In this document: positions 8,789 to 17,288 of the stretch, piece by piece
Numbering within the stretch: the first letter of the stretch is position 1
Layout: every line of letters begins with the position of its first letter
From: Bacteroidales bacterium
GTDB taxonomy: Bacteria > Bacteroidota > Bacteroidia > Bacteroidales > UBA12481
Length of the DNA stretch: 33,059 bases
Reading direction: 5' to 3'
Assembly (NCBI GenBank): GCA_023145515.1
Contig: JAGLDP010000028.1
Location: forward strand, 1 to 33,059
Notes under the pieces: model-generated
Databases searched by the model: none
What the model saw: the letters and a program-made list of their open reading frames with translations, nothing else
What the model was told of the DNA's origin: nothing
Translations under genes and position numbers: made by a program

Positions 8789-10348
8789 CTAGAACCTCAT
8801 TCTACGGGCATTTGGATCTGGCTTTACGTAAGGCTTTCGTGGCAATTTCTCATCTCGCATAGCCGCCTCATATACTAATGCAGCAGTAATTATGGCATTA
8901 TGCTTTAAATCGCTCATTATCAATCGCTCATAAGTATCCATTACCGTATGATATCCTCGTCCGTATTCGATATCATCCTGAATAAACTGGAATGCAGGTA
9001 ATCCAAGTGGATCAAACGACTGGTGATCAGTACCGCTTGTATTGCGAATGGAAACTGTTGAAGCGCCCATGCTAGCGAATGGTGCCAACCAGGTTTCGAA
9101 AACCGGACGAATCATTTCGTTTCCTTGTAGATAAATCCCTCTGTATTTTCCGGTTCCATTATCCATATTGAAATAGACATTAAAATTGTCAAATCCAGGT
9201 TTGAGTTCCATGGTTTTTGAATCTCTGATATATTTTTCAACGTATCCTCTTGATCCATTTAATCCTTGTTCTTCACCTCCCCAAAGAGCTATTCTGATAG
9301 TACGTCGTGGCTGAACATCCAATTCTTTTAATATCCTCATAACCTCCATCATCACGATACATCCTGAAGCATTATCAGCAGCTCCGGTTCCTCCGTGCCA
9401 GGAGTCAAAGTGTCCGCCAATTAAAACGATCTCATCCTTAAGATCAGGATCAGTACCAGGAATCTCGGCCATCAAATTTGTTACCTGCTCGCTTTTAATA
9501 AACTTATTCTTGATATCAACCTCCATGTGAACAGGAACATCATGCTTTATCAATCGTACAATACGTCCATGAGCCTCAATCGGTAGATTAACCTCAGCAA
9601 TTGGCTCTTTTTCACCTGATTTATAGCTCACTCCTGTAGATCTAGGAACGTTAAATTGTCCAGATCCATGAATTATCACAGCAACTCCCTCAGATTTCAT
9701 AAAATCAGCTGCTGCACGTCTTAGCTTTTGGGCTTTCATGTAAGCTGCATAATCAAAATTCCCATATCTACCCCTACCACCAAGACTCTCTTGAGTAAGT
9801 GCATCCAGTTCTTCATCAGTGTAACGTGTGGCCAAAGGCTCAAAGCTTGGCTCATAAGTAGCAGATGAAGGCATAATAGCAATTTTACCCTTCAGCTTGC
9901 CCTTGAAATTCTCAAGATCCTCCTCACTTTTAATATCTACCAATACAACCTCACCTTTAACCAGACCCTTTGTACTGCCTGACCAGGCTTTCGGGTTTGC
10001 AGCAAAAGAGCTGTAATATGGTGCAGTCATAGCAACATAAGTCTTCTTGTTATCCCATCCTCCGCGACTAAAAGACCGAACCTCATCGATAACAGCATTC
10101 TCTAATCCGTACTCCTCAAATTTTTCCTTAACCCATTCATTAGCCCTAAGTTTTGCAGCAGAAGCCGTAAGGCGAGGACCAAGATAATCTGTCATCCAGA
10201 ATGATAGCTCCTCAATCTGAGACTTTGACTTTTCATACTGCTTGATCTTATAGACCATTTCAAGATCTACGCTTTCATGTTGTGCACCTGCCAAAAAAGG
10301 AATCAGTACAAATAAAAGAATGATAGATAGAGATTTAATACTTTTCAT
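8789..10348 (-). CDS. Secreted M28-family zinc aminopeptidase/carboxypeptidase
   Basis: This is a 519-residue protein with a Sec signal peptide (hydrophobic residues 7-20, FLAGAQ). A PA-type insert domain sits at about residues 110-290, followed by the M28 dinuclear zinc catalytic domain. Candidate metal ligands are H313 with D315 (GGHFDSW), the bridging D325 (AADNASG), the catalytic pair E359-E360 (WGGEEQG), D396 (NMDNGTG) and H467 (GYHTVMD), the full M28 set. It probably trims peptides in the periplasm or outside the cell. It lies 43 bp after the dprA-like gene on the same strand, but a secreted peptidase fits poorly with DNA processing. A weak TACATTTA box upstream suggests it may have its own promoter. 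The C-terminus is short and basic, with no T9SS domain. Confidence 0.9.
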   Translation of the reverse strand: MKSIKSLSIILLFVLIPFLAGAQHESVDLEMVYKIKQYEKSKSQIEELSFWMTDYLGPRLTASAAKLRANEWVKEKFEEYGLENAVIDEVRSFSRGGWDNKKTYVAMTAPYYSSFAANPKAWSGSTKGLVKGEVVLVDIKSEEDLENFKGKLKGKIAIMPSSATYEPSFEPLATRYTDEELDALTQESLGGRGRYGNFDYAAYMKAQKLRRAAADFMKSEGVAVIIHGSGQFNVPRSTGVSYKSGEKEPIAEVNLPIEAHGRIVRLIKHDVPVHMEVDIKNKFIKSEQVTNLMAEIPGTDPDLKDEIVLIGGHFDSWHGGTGAADNASGCIVMMEVMRILKELDVQPRRTIRIALWGGEEQGLNGSRGYVEKYIRDSKTMELKPGFDNFNVYFNMDNGTGKYRGIYLQGNEMIRPVFETWLAPFASMGASTVSIRNTSGTDHQSFDPLGLPAFQFIQDDIEYGRGYHTVMDTYERLIMSDLKHNAIITAALVYEAAMRDEKLPRKPYVKPDPNARRMRF

Positions 10349-10391
10349 TTTATTGTGATTTTAGTTTAGTTAAATGTATTACATGATCAGG

Positions 10392-11525
10392 TTAAAAAAG
10401 CCGGGGAACTGCAGGCTGACTATCATTTAACTTGAATAAAAGTTTTCCTCTTGATTTCTCCAGAACAAATTTCTCTGATCTTTTTAAAATGGCTACTATT
10501 CCCTGTGACTTTACATCTATTTTAAGTGCAATAAGAATATCGGATGAACTCATTCCTTTCCCTGAGTTTTCCTTTATGACTTTCTCTACTTCCTCAACAA
10601 TTTTTTCATCTGATAAAATCCTCCTATAGTCTGAGTTGGAGTCATTCAGAACTGTCACTTCAACACCTGAAAGATCAACCGGTACAGCCCCATTGTGTAT
10701 TAATTGCTGATTACCACTCTCCTCACCATCCTCAGGGATCCTGATATAAATTTTGCGTCCCCGCTTTAAGCCATCCCTCACCCCCTCCCAGGTCCCACCT
10801 TTTGTATCAGACTCTGCTACAAATATCTCACTAGCCAGACCATAAATAGTTTTATTCCTATCCATTGCCAAGCCAACCGACCAGGGGGTTTTGGGATGAT
10901 AAGAACTAAGAACAAGCACATCTCCTTTTACTATGTGTGGATAATACTTTTTGCTTGAATAGGTCATAATTCCCTGGGGCAAAATGATAATACTCTGACC
11001 ATGATGATCGAGAGCCGAGTTCAAGGCCTGTTGATCAACTCCCTTTGCAAAGCCACTAATAATGATCTTCCTCTGATCAGTCATTTGCTTTGCAATAGAA
11101 TTAGTGAATTGAATAGCTTGCGAACTACATGATCGAGATCCAACTATTGCAACACCAGGCTTATTCAATAGTTCCGTATTCCCCTTAACATAAAGCAAAA
11201 TGGGGGCCAATTTCCCCAGGTTATTCTTTAATTCAACCGGATACTCAGAATCAAAAATAGATATCGGGTGAATATTCTGATTAATAACTTCTTCAGCAAG
11301 GAAACTAAAATTTGGGAGATTCTCTATTGATTCACTCAAGCCTCTGATTTCTTTTGGTTCAAATTCAAAGCTAACAAGGCTTTTATCCTTAACATCCTCA
11401 AGAGCTCTTTCCAAAGAAATCCCGGCATTAAAAACCGCTTGAATAAGATACTCCATCTTCCTCCGATTAGAAAACCCGGTAGCATGTGCCAGCGCCATCC
11501 AGAATGAGAGTTCTTCTTGTTTCAT
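10392..11525 (-). CDS. Divergent DprA-like (Smf/LOG-fold) DNA-processing protein
   Basis: This 377-residue protein has the DprA layout: an N-terminal helical region (1-80), a Rossmann-type domain and a C-terminal winged-helix-like region (about 310-368). DprA motifs seen are VGSR at 128-131, SGFAKGVD at 157-164, RNKTIYGLA from 223, and GGTW at 243-246. Canonical DprA binds single-stranded DNA and loads RecA during transformation. This protein differs: the His of the usual GIDxxAH motif is replaced (GVDQQAL) and the SGS(M/L)ITA loop reads GGTWEGV, so it is probably a paralogue rather than the housekeeping DprA. The ATG at 11525 begins 1 nt after the stop of the RecQ-ComF gene and has GGAGGAAG just upstream, indicating translational coupling. 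A TTG 27 nt earlier also opens the frame and is less likely. Confidence 0.82.
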   Translation of the reverse strand: MKQEELSFWMALAHATGFSNRRKMEYLIQAVFNAGISLERALEDVKDKSLVSFEFEPKEIRGLSESIENLPNFSFLAEEVINQNIHPISIFDSEYPVELKNNLGKLAPILLYVKGNTELLNKPGVAIVGSRSCSSQAIQFTNSIAKQMTDQRKIIISGFAKGVDQQALNSALDHHGQSIIILPQGIMTYSSKKYYPHIVKGDVLVLSSYHPKTPWSVGLAMDRNKTIYGLASEIFVAESDTKGGTWEGVRDGLKRGRKIYIRIPEDGEESGNQQLIHNGAVPVDLSGVEVTVLNDSNSDYRRILSDEKIVEEVEKVIKENSGKGMSSSDILIALKIDVKSQGIVAILKRSEKFVLEKSRGKLLFKLNDSQPAVPRLF

Positions 11526-11526
11526 T

Positions 11527-13533
11527 TCATCTTCCTCCAACAGTTTTTGCAATTACCAAAGGAGCAATCTCAACAGCTCCATGTTTTTGCAATACTTTTG
11601 CAATTTCTTTTATCGTATGCCCACTGTCAAAGATATCATCAATTATTAAAATCCTTTTACCATTAATTGAATTTCCTTCAAAAATAAAAGCCCCGCATAC
11701 ATTACTTTTCTTTCCAATAGCAGACTCAAATTCTTTTTGCGGCTTTGTTTCCTTACGTTTCTTCAAATCGTAACTGATTTGGATTCTCAAAACTTTCGAT
11801 ATTTTCTCTGCGAAATTTCTAACCAAATCACCTGACTCTGTTGGAGGCACAAATATGATCAAATCAAATTTCTTTTGTCCATAATATCCCCGAAATGCCT
11901 TTAATGTCAGACGCAAAAGAAAGTCGGGAAAATCTCCACCATTTTCATATTTAGATCGATGGAGTGCATTCCCAACCTCTGTTACGCCATAATATGACGA
12001 TGCTACACCATTTGATAACACAGATTTTTTTGTCTCCAGCTTTAATTTCGGAAAATATGATTCTCTGAATTCCTTAATTTTCTCCAACCATTCTGATGAA
12101 GCCCTGATAGCATATTTTTCACCCCGATCTGAATCGCAACTCCCACAATCATTCTCCTGATCATCCCCTAAATAATTACACAAAAATTTCATACGGCATA
12201 GACTGGAGGTGAGATACTTTTTCAGTTCCTCAAATTCCTTAAGCTTGAACTCTCTCAATTGTTCAAAAGAAGAAGTATCAAGTTCAGGAGCACCAAATCG
12301 CAATTCATATAGCTTGCCCTTGCTTTGCTGAATAGCTGAAACAATCTTCTGATCCACTAAATCGTTCAAAATAACATTAACGGCTGTTTGCTTCATATTT
12401 ACTAGACGAATTATTCCATGCAATTTGAGCGATTCTTCCTTTAGTACATCAATAGTCTTCTGGTATTGCCTTACAGAAGGTCGATTTCCCTCAATAAATG
12501 AGAGTGGCAATTGGTCATCAGCACTATTGTAAAACAGAATTATTTTAGTAGGTTTTCCATCTCGTCCTGCACGTCCAATTTCCTGATAATAATGCAATGG
12601 TGAAGGTGGAATCTGCACGTGGATGATAAATCGGATGTCTGGCTTATCAATTCCCATTCCCAGTGCATTGGTTGCCACAACACATTTATAGGAATTTTTC
12701 ATCAATCCGGTCTCAACTGACCTACGGGTTGCATCATCAAGACCACCATGATAGTTTACAGCATTTATCCCAACAAATTGCAACCATCTGGAGTAGATTT
12801 CGGTTTCAATCTGTGTTCCACAGTAAATAATTCCTGAACCTTCAGTTTTTCTCAGAAAACTCACCACACCAGACATTTTGGCCTCTTGTGAATCAGCCCA
12901 AACAACATTAAGACTAAAATTCTCTCTTAAAAGATTTCCCCGAAGAATAGTCAATTCCCCTCCCAGTTGATTCTCAATATCATTTTGCACACTCATTGTG
13001 GCTGTAGCAGTACAAGCCAAAATAGGAAATTTCCCTGGCAGTAGTTTGATCAGACTCACAATTCTTCTGTATGAAGGTCGGAAATCATGTCCCCATGTAG
13101 AAATACAATGTGCTTCATCAATCACCACCATGCTTATTTTGAATTCTTTGACAGCATCAAGCCAGGATACATCCTCCTGTCGCTCCGGCGCAATATAAAG
13201 GAGTTTATAATATCCGTCTTTAGCCTTTTTAAGCACCTCTGCTTTTTCTTCAAAGCTCTGGGTACTATTTAATACAGTAGCTCGTATACCCAAATCAATC
13301 AATCGATTAACCTGCTCTCTCATTAGGGCAATTAAGGGTGAAAAAACAATGGTAGTACCGTCTAATTGACAAGCAGGAAATTGAAAAACAAGCGATTTAC
13401 CAAACCCAGTTTTCTGTATCATTAAAACTCGTTGTCTGTTCAGCAAGGCTTGAATTCCTTCCCACTGCTCATCATAAAAATGATCAAACCCGAAAGTCGC
13501 CTTGAGGCGTTTCTCTGCTTCAGTTCTATTCAT
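11527..13533 (-). CDS. RecQ-family DNA helicase fused to a C-terminal ComF-like phosphoribosyltransferase
   Basis: Residues 1-340 of this 668-residue protein are a RecQ superfamily-2 helicase: Walker A TGFGKS at 42-47, DEAH at 139-142 with the RecQ loop CISTWGHDFRPSY, TATAT near 175, and motif VI QEIGRAGRDG at 317-326. A RecQ-type zinc segment follows with C446, C452, C463 and C466. The fourth cysteine of the E. coli pattern is absent (CGSCDSD) and C452 may replace it. Residues about 550-668 are a ComF-type PRTase: KxTxxQ-like KETKPQ near 594-599, NVCGAF at 611-616, and the PRPP-binding motif ILIIDDIFDSGHT at 628-640. I found no HRDC domain. It is coupled to the downstream dprA-like gene. ComF and DprA both serve natural transformation, so a role in handling imported or foreign single-stranded DNA is a reasonable inference. 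Confidence 0.88.
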   Translation of the reverse strand: MNRTEAEKRLKATFGFDHFYDEQWEGIQALLNRQRVLMIQKTGFGKSLVFQFPACQLDGTTIVFSPLIALMREQVNRLIDLGIRATVLNSTQSFEEKAEVLKKAKDGYYKLLYIAPERQEDVSWLDAVKEFKISMVVIDEAHCISTWGHDFRPSYRRIVSLIKLLPGKFPILACTATATMSVQNDIENQLGGELTILRGNLLRENFSLNVVWADSQEAKMSGVVSFLRKTEGSGIIYCGTQIETEIYSRWLQFVGINAVNYHGGLDDATRRSVETGLMKNSYKCVVATNALGMGIDKPDIRFIIHVQIPPSPLHYYQEIGRAGRDGKPTKIILFYNSADDQLPLSFIEGNRPSVRQYQKTIDVLKEESLKLHGIIRLVNMKQTAVNVILNDLVDQKIVSAIQQSKGKLYELRFGAPELDTSSFEQLREFKLKEFEELKKYLTSSLCRMKFLCNYLGDDQENDCGSCDSDRGEKYAIRASSEWLEKIKEFRESYFPKLKLETKKSVLSNGVASSYYGVTEVGNALHRSKYENGGDFPDFLLRLTLKAFRGYYGQKKFDLIIFVPPTESGDLVRNFAEKISKVLRIQISYDLKKRKETKPQKEFESAIGKKSNVCGAFIFEGNSINGKRILIIDDIFDSGHTIKEIAKVLQKHGAVEIAPLVIAKTVGGR

Positions 13534-13595
13534 TGGAGATATTAGTATTTAAGAAAAAAGGTGATGCCGAATCGGAACGCAATGTCATAACGCCA

Positions 13596-13672
13596 CCTGA
13601 GCCTTGAGCCTTGAGCCCTGAGCCCTGAGCCTTGAGCCTTGAGCCCTGAGCCCTGCGCTCTGAATCTTCCGC
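13596..13672. repeat. Heptanucleotide tandem repeat, unit C(C/T)TGAGC, eight copies plus decayed copies
   Basis: Eight consecutive 7-bp units alternate between CCTGAGC and CTTGAGC (13596-13651). They are followed by three decayed units in register (CCTGCGC, TCTGAAT, CTTCCGC) to 13672. It is the longest near-perfect array in the window and lies 63 bp upstream of the RecQ-ComF start codon. Confidence 0.95.
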
Positions 13673-13820
13673 TCTCTTTACTACGAAAATGGAATAATAA
13701 AGTTGCTTTATAGATTACTTTTATTTATAATATTAGCGACGCATCACCACTGTCAGGTTAATCCACCCTAAGCTAAACACTAAGGAGAAGGAATGCAATA
13801 CCCTGTATATGTGCAAATTA

Positions 13821-13857
13821 AACCCCCTCCCTAAAATTAGGGAGGCCGGGGTGGGTT
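13821..13857. repeat. GC-rich imperfect hairpin element
   Basis: CCTCCCTAA at 13826-13834 pairs with TTAGGGAGG at 13837-13845 (9 bp, 2-nt loop). An outer CCC/GGG stem (13823-13825 with 13848-13850) closes after a CC bulge, and AACC/GGTT flanks extend it further. It is in an intergenic region with no T-run, so it looks more like a dispersed palindromic (REP/MITE-like) element than a terminator. A GGCTGGGGGTAA stretch at 20641 may be a fragment of a related element. Confidence 0.6.
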
Positions 13858-13948
13858 AAAAAGGACTAATAGCATCTTCTTCGACACTACTTTTTCTTGC
13901 AAACTTCATATATTTACTACACTAAAACTCACCTAAGTATTTGATATT

Positions 13949-16534
13949 ATGAAATCATCAAAAGTCTTTCGTCTCTTGCTGGTCTTTTTGCTTATCACTG
14001 CATACGGTATTAAAGACAATACTTCACAGGCTCAAAACACTATCACTTCGCCAGAACAATTCTTCGGCTTTCAAATGGGAGAAGACAGAAAGCTTGCCCG
14101 TTGGGATAAAATTGTTGAATACTTTTATAAGATCGAAAAAGAAAGTAACAGACTGAAAGTGATCAACATGGGTCCTTCAGCAGAAGGCCACCCATTTCTA
14201 GTCTTGATTATTTCATCCCCTGAGAACCTGTCAAATCTTGATCGTCTGCAAATGATCAATAAAACAATTTCTGACCCGAGGGGTGTAGATGAAGAAACTA
14301 TTGACAGGTACATACAGGAAGGAAAAGCTGTAATCTTTCAGTCAATGAGCTTACATGCTTCTGAGGTAGGAGGAACTCAAATGACTCCTGAACTTACCTA
14401 TGATCTATTATCAAGAAATGATACAGAAACAAAACGTATACTGGATAATGTTCTGTACTTCATGATTCCATGTATTAATCCTGACGGACAAATAATGATA
14501 ACCGATTGGTATCGTGAAACTGTTGGAACTGAATATGAAGGACTAAGCATGCCTTACCTGTACCACAAGTATTGTGGCCATGATAATAACAGAGATGGAG
14601 ATTATTTGAATCTGGTAGAATCAAAATACACCGCTAAAATGATGTTTGTTGACTGGCCTCCTCAGGCTTATATCGATCACCACCACATGGGTTCATATGG
14701 AGCACGCTTTTATGTTCCTCCATATTGCGATCCTATTCGTCCCTATGCAGATCCTCTGGTATGGAGAGAAATTAGCTGGTATGGTTCTCATATAGCCTAT
14801 AAACTAGAGGAACAAGGATTCCAGGGAGTACTAAATGCTGCGCAATTCGCAGGATGGGGACATTTTGGCTGGCATTGGGTAACACCATTTCATAATATCG
14901 CAGGCATGTTAACTGAATCGGCAGGCGTTCGTTTGGCAAGTCCGGTATACATTCATCCTGAACAACTTAGAGCAAATAGCAGAATGTTCCCTGAATATGA
15001 GGCTCAATCAACTTTTCCAAACCCTTGGCCAGGAGGATGGTGGAGGTTACGAGATATTGTTGAGCAAAAGAAATCATCTGCCTGGTCACTAATAGATTTG
15101 GCAGCAAGAAATAAAGAAACAGTTTTAAAAACAGCCTACCTGAAAGGAAAAAATCAAACACAACGAGGTGCTGAAAGTGATGTGAAGACAGTTATTATTC
15201 CTGCTAATCAGCATGATTACCTTACGTCTGTTAAAATGATTAATACCCTCCTGAGATCCGGTATAGAAATCCAAAAAGCCAATGAAGAGTTTTCTGTTGA
15301 TGGAATGCACTATCAGAAAGACTCATACATCATATCGCTTGCCCAACCCAAAATGGGATTAATACGAAATCTATTGGTTGAAACTCATTATGCCGATAAT
15401 GCCTGGACACGCAAAGAAGATGGTACTCCTATTTATCCTTATGATCTGGCAACTCATAATATGAATGAATTCATGGGGGTTAGGGCTGATGCTTTGGCTA
15501 TTGATGTTAAAGGTGATTTTACTATTCTGAAAAGTCAGGATATAAGAGTTGGTCGATTTGAAGCAGGAGATGAGGGATTTATTATCGATGGACGATTAAA
15601 TAATAGCTTTAAGGCTGTTAACTTACTTGCAGATCAGGGTATTAAAATCAAAAGACTTGATAAGGCTTTTGCATCCTATCATCCGGGAGATTTCATAATT
15701 CCAAAAGCATCAAATGACAAAATTCTGAAAATTGCCAAAGAAACAGGCGTTGACTTTAATGCACTTAATAATCTTCCTGCTGAGGATATTCATAGTGTTA
15801 AGCGCAAACGACTGGCTCTATTTCAACGGTATGATGGGGGTAATATGGATGAAGGATGGACAAGGTTGTGCTTTGAAAATTTCTCTTTCCCCTACCATTC
15901 TTTGATGAGTCAGGAGGTTATTGATGGAGATCTTAATAAGAATTGGGATGTTATTGTTATTCCGGATGATTCTCCTGAAAGGATAAAAGGGATATATTCA
16001 GCAAGTAGCAGAAGAAAACCAGAAAAGTATCCTGAGAAATACAAAAGTGGAATAGGTAAAGAAGGAGTTAAAGAGCTTATAAAATTTGTAAAAAATGGTG
16101 GAACTCTTGTTACACTTGGCTCATCATACAAATTTGTAGCTGAAGAGTTTGGAGTGAAAATTAGAAACATTACAGAAGGCTATAGCTCAACTGAATTGTT
16201 TTGTCCGGGCTCTACTCTTAAAGCTACTTTCGATAATACCAACCCTCTGGCATACGGGATGCCAGATGAAGGATTGATATTACATCGTTCTAGTCCGGCT
16301 TTTGAAATTACTCCAAGCAGAACAAATGCAGATTATAAAACAATAGTCAGATATAAGAATAAAGACATACTGAAAAGTGGATGGCTAATTGGAGAAAAGA
16401 AGATTGCAAAAAAGTCGGCAATGATAACAACAAGTTACGGAAAAGGCCGAATAGTAATAATAGGTTTCAGAACTCAACATCGTAACCAAACTGATGGCAC
16501 ATTTAAGCTGCTTTTTAATACTATTATTGAGTAA
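13949..16534 (+). CDS. Secreted M14-family zinc carboxypeptidase with C-terminal GATase-like domain
   Basis: This is an 861-residue protein with an N-terminal signal peptide (about residues 8-29). The M14 domain covers about 40-400. Zn ligands are H136 and E139 (LHASEVGG, HxxE) and a His in the IDHHHMGS cluster (H244-H246). The likely catalytic Glu is E323 in MLTESAG, and NNRDGDY supplies the usual substrate-binding Arg. The enzyme should release C-terminal residues from peptides, or act on cell-wall peptides, outside the cytoplasm. Residues about 630-860 form a class I glutamine-amidotransferase-like Rossmann domain (LALFQRYDGG, WDVIVIPDD, FVKNGGTLVTLG) without an obvious GATase Cys nucleophile. 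It is probably structural or binding. It converges with the MBL-fold gene, with 4 bp between stops. Confidence 0.88.
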   Translation: MKSSKVFRLLLVFLLITAYGIKDNTSQAQNTITSPEQFFGFQMGEDRKLARWDKIVEYFYKIEKESNRLKVINMGPSAEGHPFLVLIISSPENLSNLDRLQMINKTISDPRGVDEETIDRYIQEGKAVIFQSMSLHASEVGGTQMTPELTYDLLSRNDTETKRILDNVLYFMIPCINPDGQIMITDWYRETVGTEYEGLSMPYLYHKYCGHDNNRDGDYLNLVESKYTAKMMFVDWPPQAYIDHHHMGSYGARFYVPPYCDPIRPYADPLVWREISWYGSHIAYKLEEQGFQGVLNAAQFAGWGHFGWHWVTPFHNIAGMLTESAGVRLASPVYIHPEQLRANSRMFPEYEAQSTFPNPWPGGWWRLRDIVEQKKSSAWSLIDLAARNKETVLKTAYLKGKNQTQRGAESDVKTVIIPANQHDYLTSVKMINTLLRSGIEIQKANEEFSVDGMHYQKDSYIISLAQPKMGLIRNLLVETHYADNAWTRKEDGTPIYPYDLATHNMNEFMGVRADALAIDVKGDFTILKSQDIRVGRFEAGDEGFIIDGRLNNSFKAVNLLADQGIKIKRLDKAFASYHPGDFIIPKASNDKILKIAKETGVDFNALNNLPAEDIHSVKRKRLALFQRYDGGNMDEGWTRLCFENFSFPYHSLMSQEVIDGDLNKNWDVIVIPDDSPERIKGIYSASSRRKPEKYPEKYKSGIGKEGVKELIKFVKNGGTLVTLGSSYKFVAEEFGVKIRNITEGYSSTELFCPGSTLKATFDNTNPLAYGMPDEGLILHRSSPAFEITPSRTNADYKTIVRYKNKDILKSGWLIGEKKIAKKSAMITTSYGKGRIVIIGFRTQHRNQTDGTFKLLFNTIIE

Positions 16535-16538
16535 TTTA

Positions 16539-17288
16539 CTAAAGCTCTATTCTGTCTCCTGTTGATAATTTTTGGACTCCGAATATTTGATGAAATTTGG
16601 ACATTGTTGGAAAATCAACACAGTGCATTGGGTAAAGATATTTCGGTTTTTCTGCTTTGAAATAGTCAATAGTACCATTAACTGCTTTTGGGTCATTTTC
16701 AAACAAATGAAAACCACCAATTACAGCATACAGTTCTTGGCCTGTAACTTCTTTTGCATAATCACATATATTGCAAATACCTGAGTGAGAACAGCCGGTA
16801 ATCACTATTACTCCGTTCTTTGACTTTACAGCTATTGCAGAATCATCAAGGATCTTATCGTCTTTGTACATTCCTTTCTCAAAACTGTTCTTTCGCGGAA
16901 TTTCACCCAGAAAAAAGATATCGTCAGCAAATTCTAAAGGAATCTCTGAGGCAACTATTTCAAAATCAGATTTTAACTTTTGAGATTCATTTGCAGGTAA
17001 TTTCTCAAGTATGGAGGGATGAAGAATCAGCTTCTTACTATTGATAAAATTGTGATGCTGCAATCCTCCGGCATGATCCCAATGTGAATGAGATAATACA
17101 ACAAAATCTGTATCATGTAAATCAATATTAAGTTGTTCTGCGTTATGTTTGTAAATACCTGTATGTCCGGTGTCGAAAAGAATTTTCACTCCGTCAGTTT
17201 CAACAAAAAAAGACAGACCCCATTCGGCTAAACACACTTTAGCCCCTGCATAACTAGCCTGATTTTCACACAAAATTGTAATTTTCAT
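16539..17288 (-). CDS. Metallo-beta-lactamase-fold hydrolase (COG1237-like)
   Basis: This 249-residue protein, apparently cytoplasmic and without a signal peptide, has the binuclear-metal motif HSHWDH at residues 67-72, a further His in TGCSHSGICN and another in GGFHLF near the C-terminus. This arrangement fits the COG1237 group, whose annotated members are linked to a methanopterin-like precursor synthase in archaea; that reaction should not be assumed here. Its ATG overlaps the stop of the upstream radical SAM gene by 4 nt (ATGA, 17285-17288), so the two are translated together and probably act on the same pathway or metabolite. The exact substrate is unknown. Confidence 0.85.
   Translation of the reverse strand: MKITILCENQASYAGAKVCLAEWGLSFFVETDGVKILFDTGHTGIYKHNAEQLNIDLHDTDFVVLSHSHWDHAGGLQHHNFINSKKLILHPSILEKLPANESQKLKSDFEIVASEIPLEFADDIFFLGEIPRKNSFEKGMYKDDKILDDSAIAVKSKNGVIVITGCSHSGICNICDYAKEVTGQELYAVIGGFHLFENDPKAVNGTIDYFKAEKPKYLYPMHCVDFPTMSKFHQIFGVQKLSTGDRIEL

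Larger units (their letters stand above)
13534..13948. other. 415-bp intergenic region between divergent genes
   Basis: No gene is visible between the RecQ-ComF start (minus) and the M14 peptidase start (plus). The region holds the CTTGAGC heptad array (13596-13672), a GC-rich hairpin element (13821-13857), and AT-rich sequence close to the peptidase start. A one-mismatch -7 box (TATATTTA, about 13909) is the only promoter-like match seen for the peptidase. Confidence 0.7.

Noticed and set aside
8789-13533. The M28 peptidase as a third member of the RecQ-ComF/DprA module
   Set aside because: It has a signal peptide and a separate 43-bp upstream gap with a promoter-like box; an extracytoplasmic peptidase has no clear place in DNA processing.
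13596-13672. Possible CRISPR array
   Set aside because: Units are 7 bp with no spacers and no cas genes are present.
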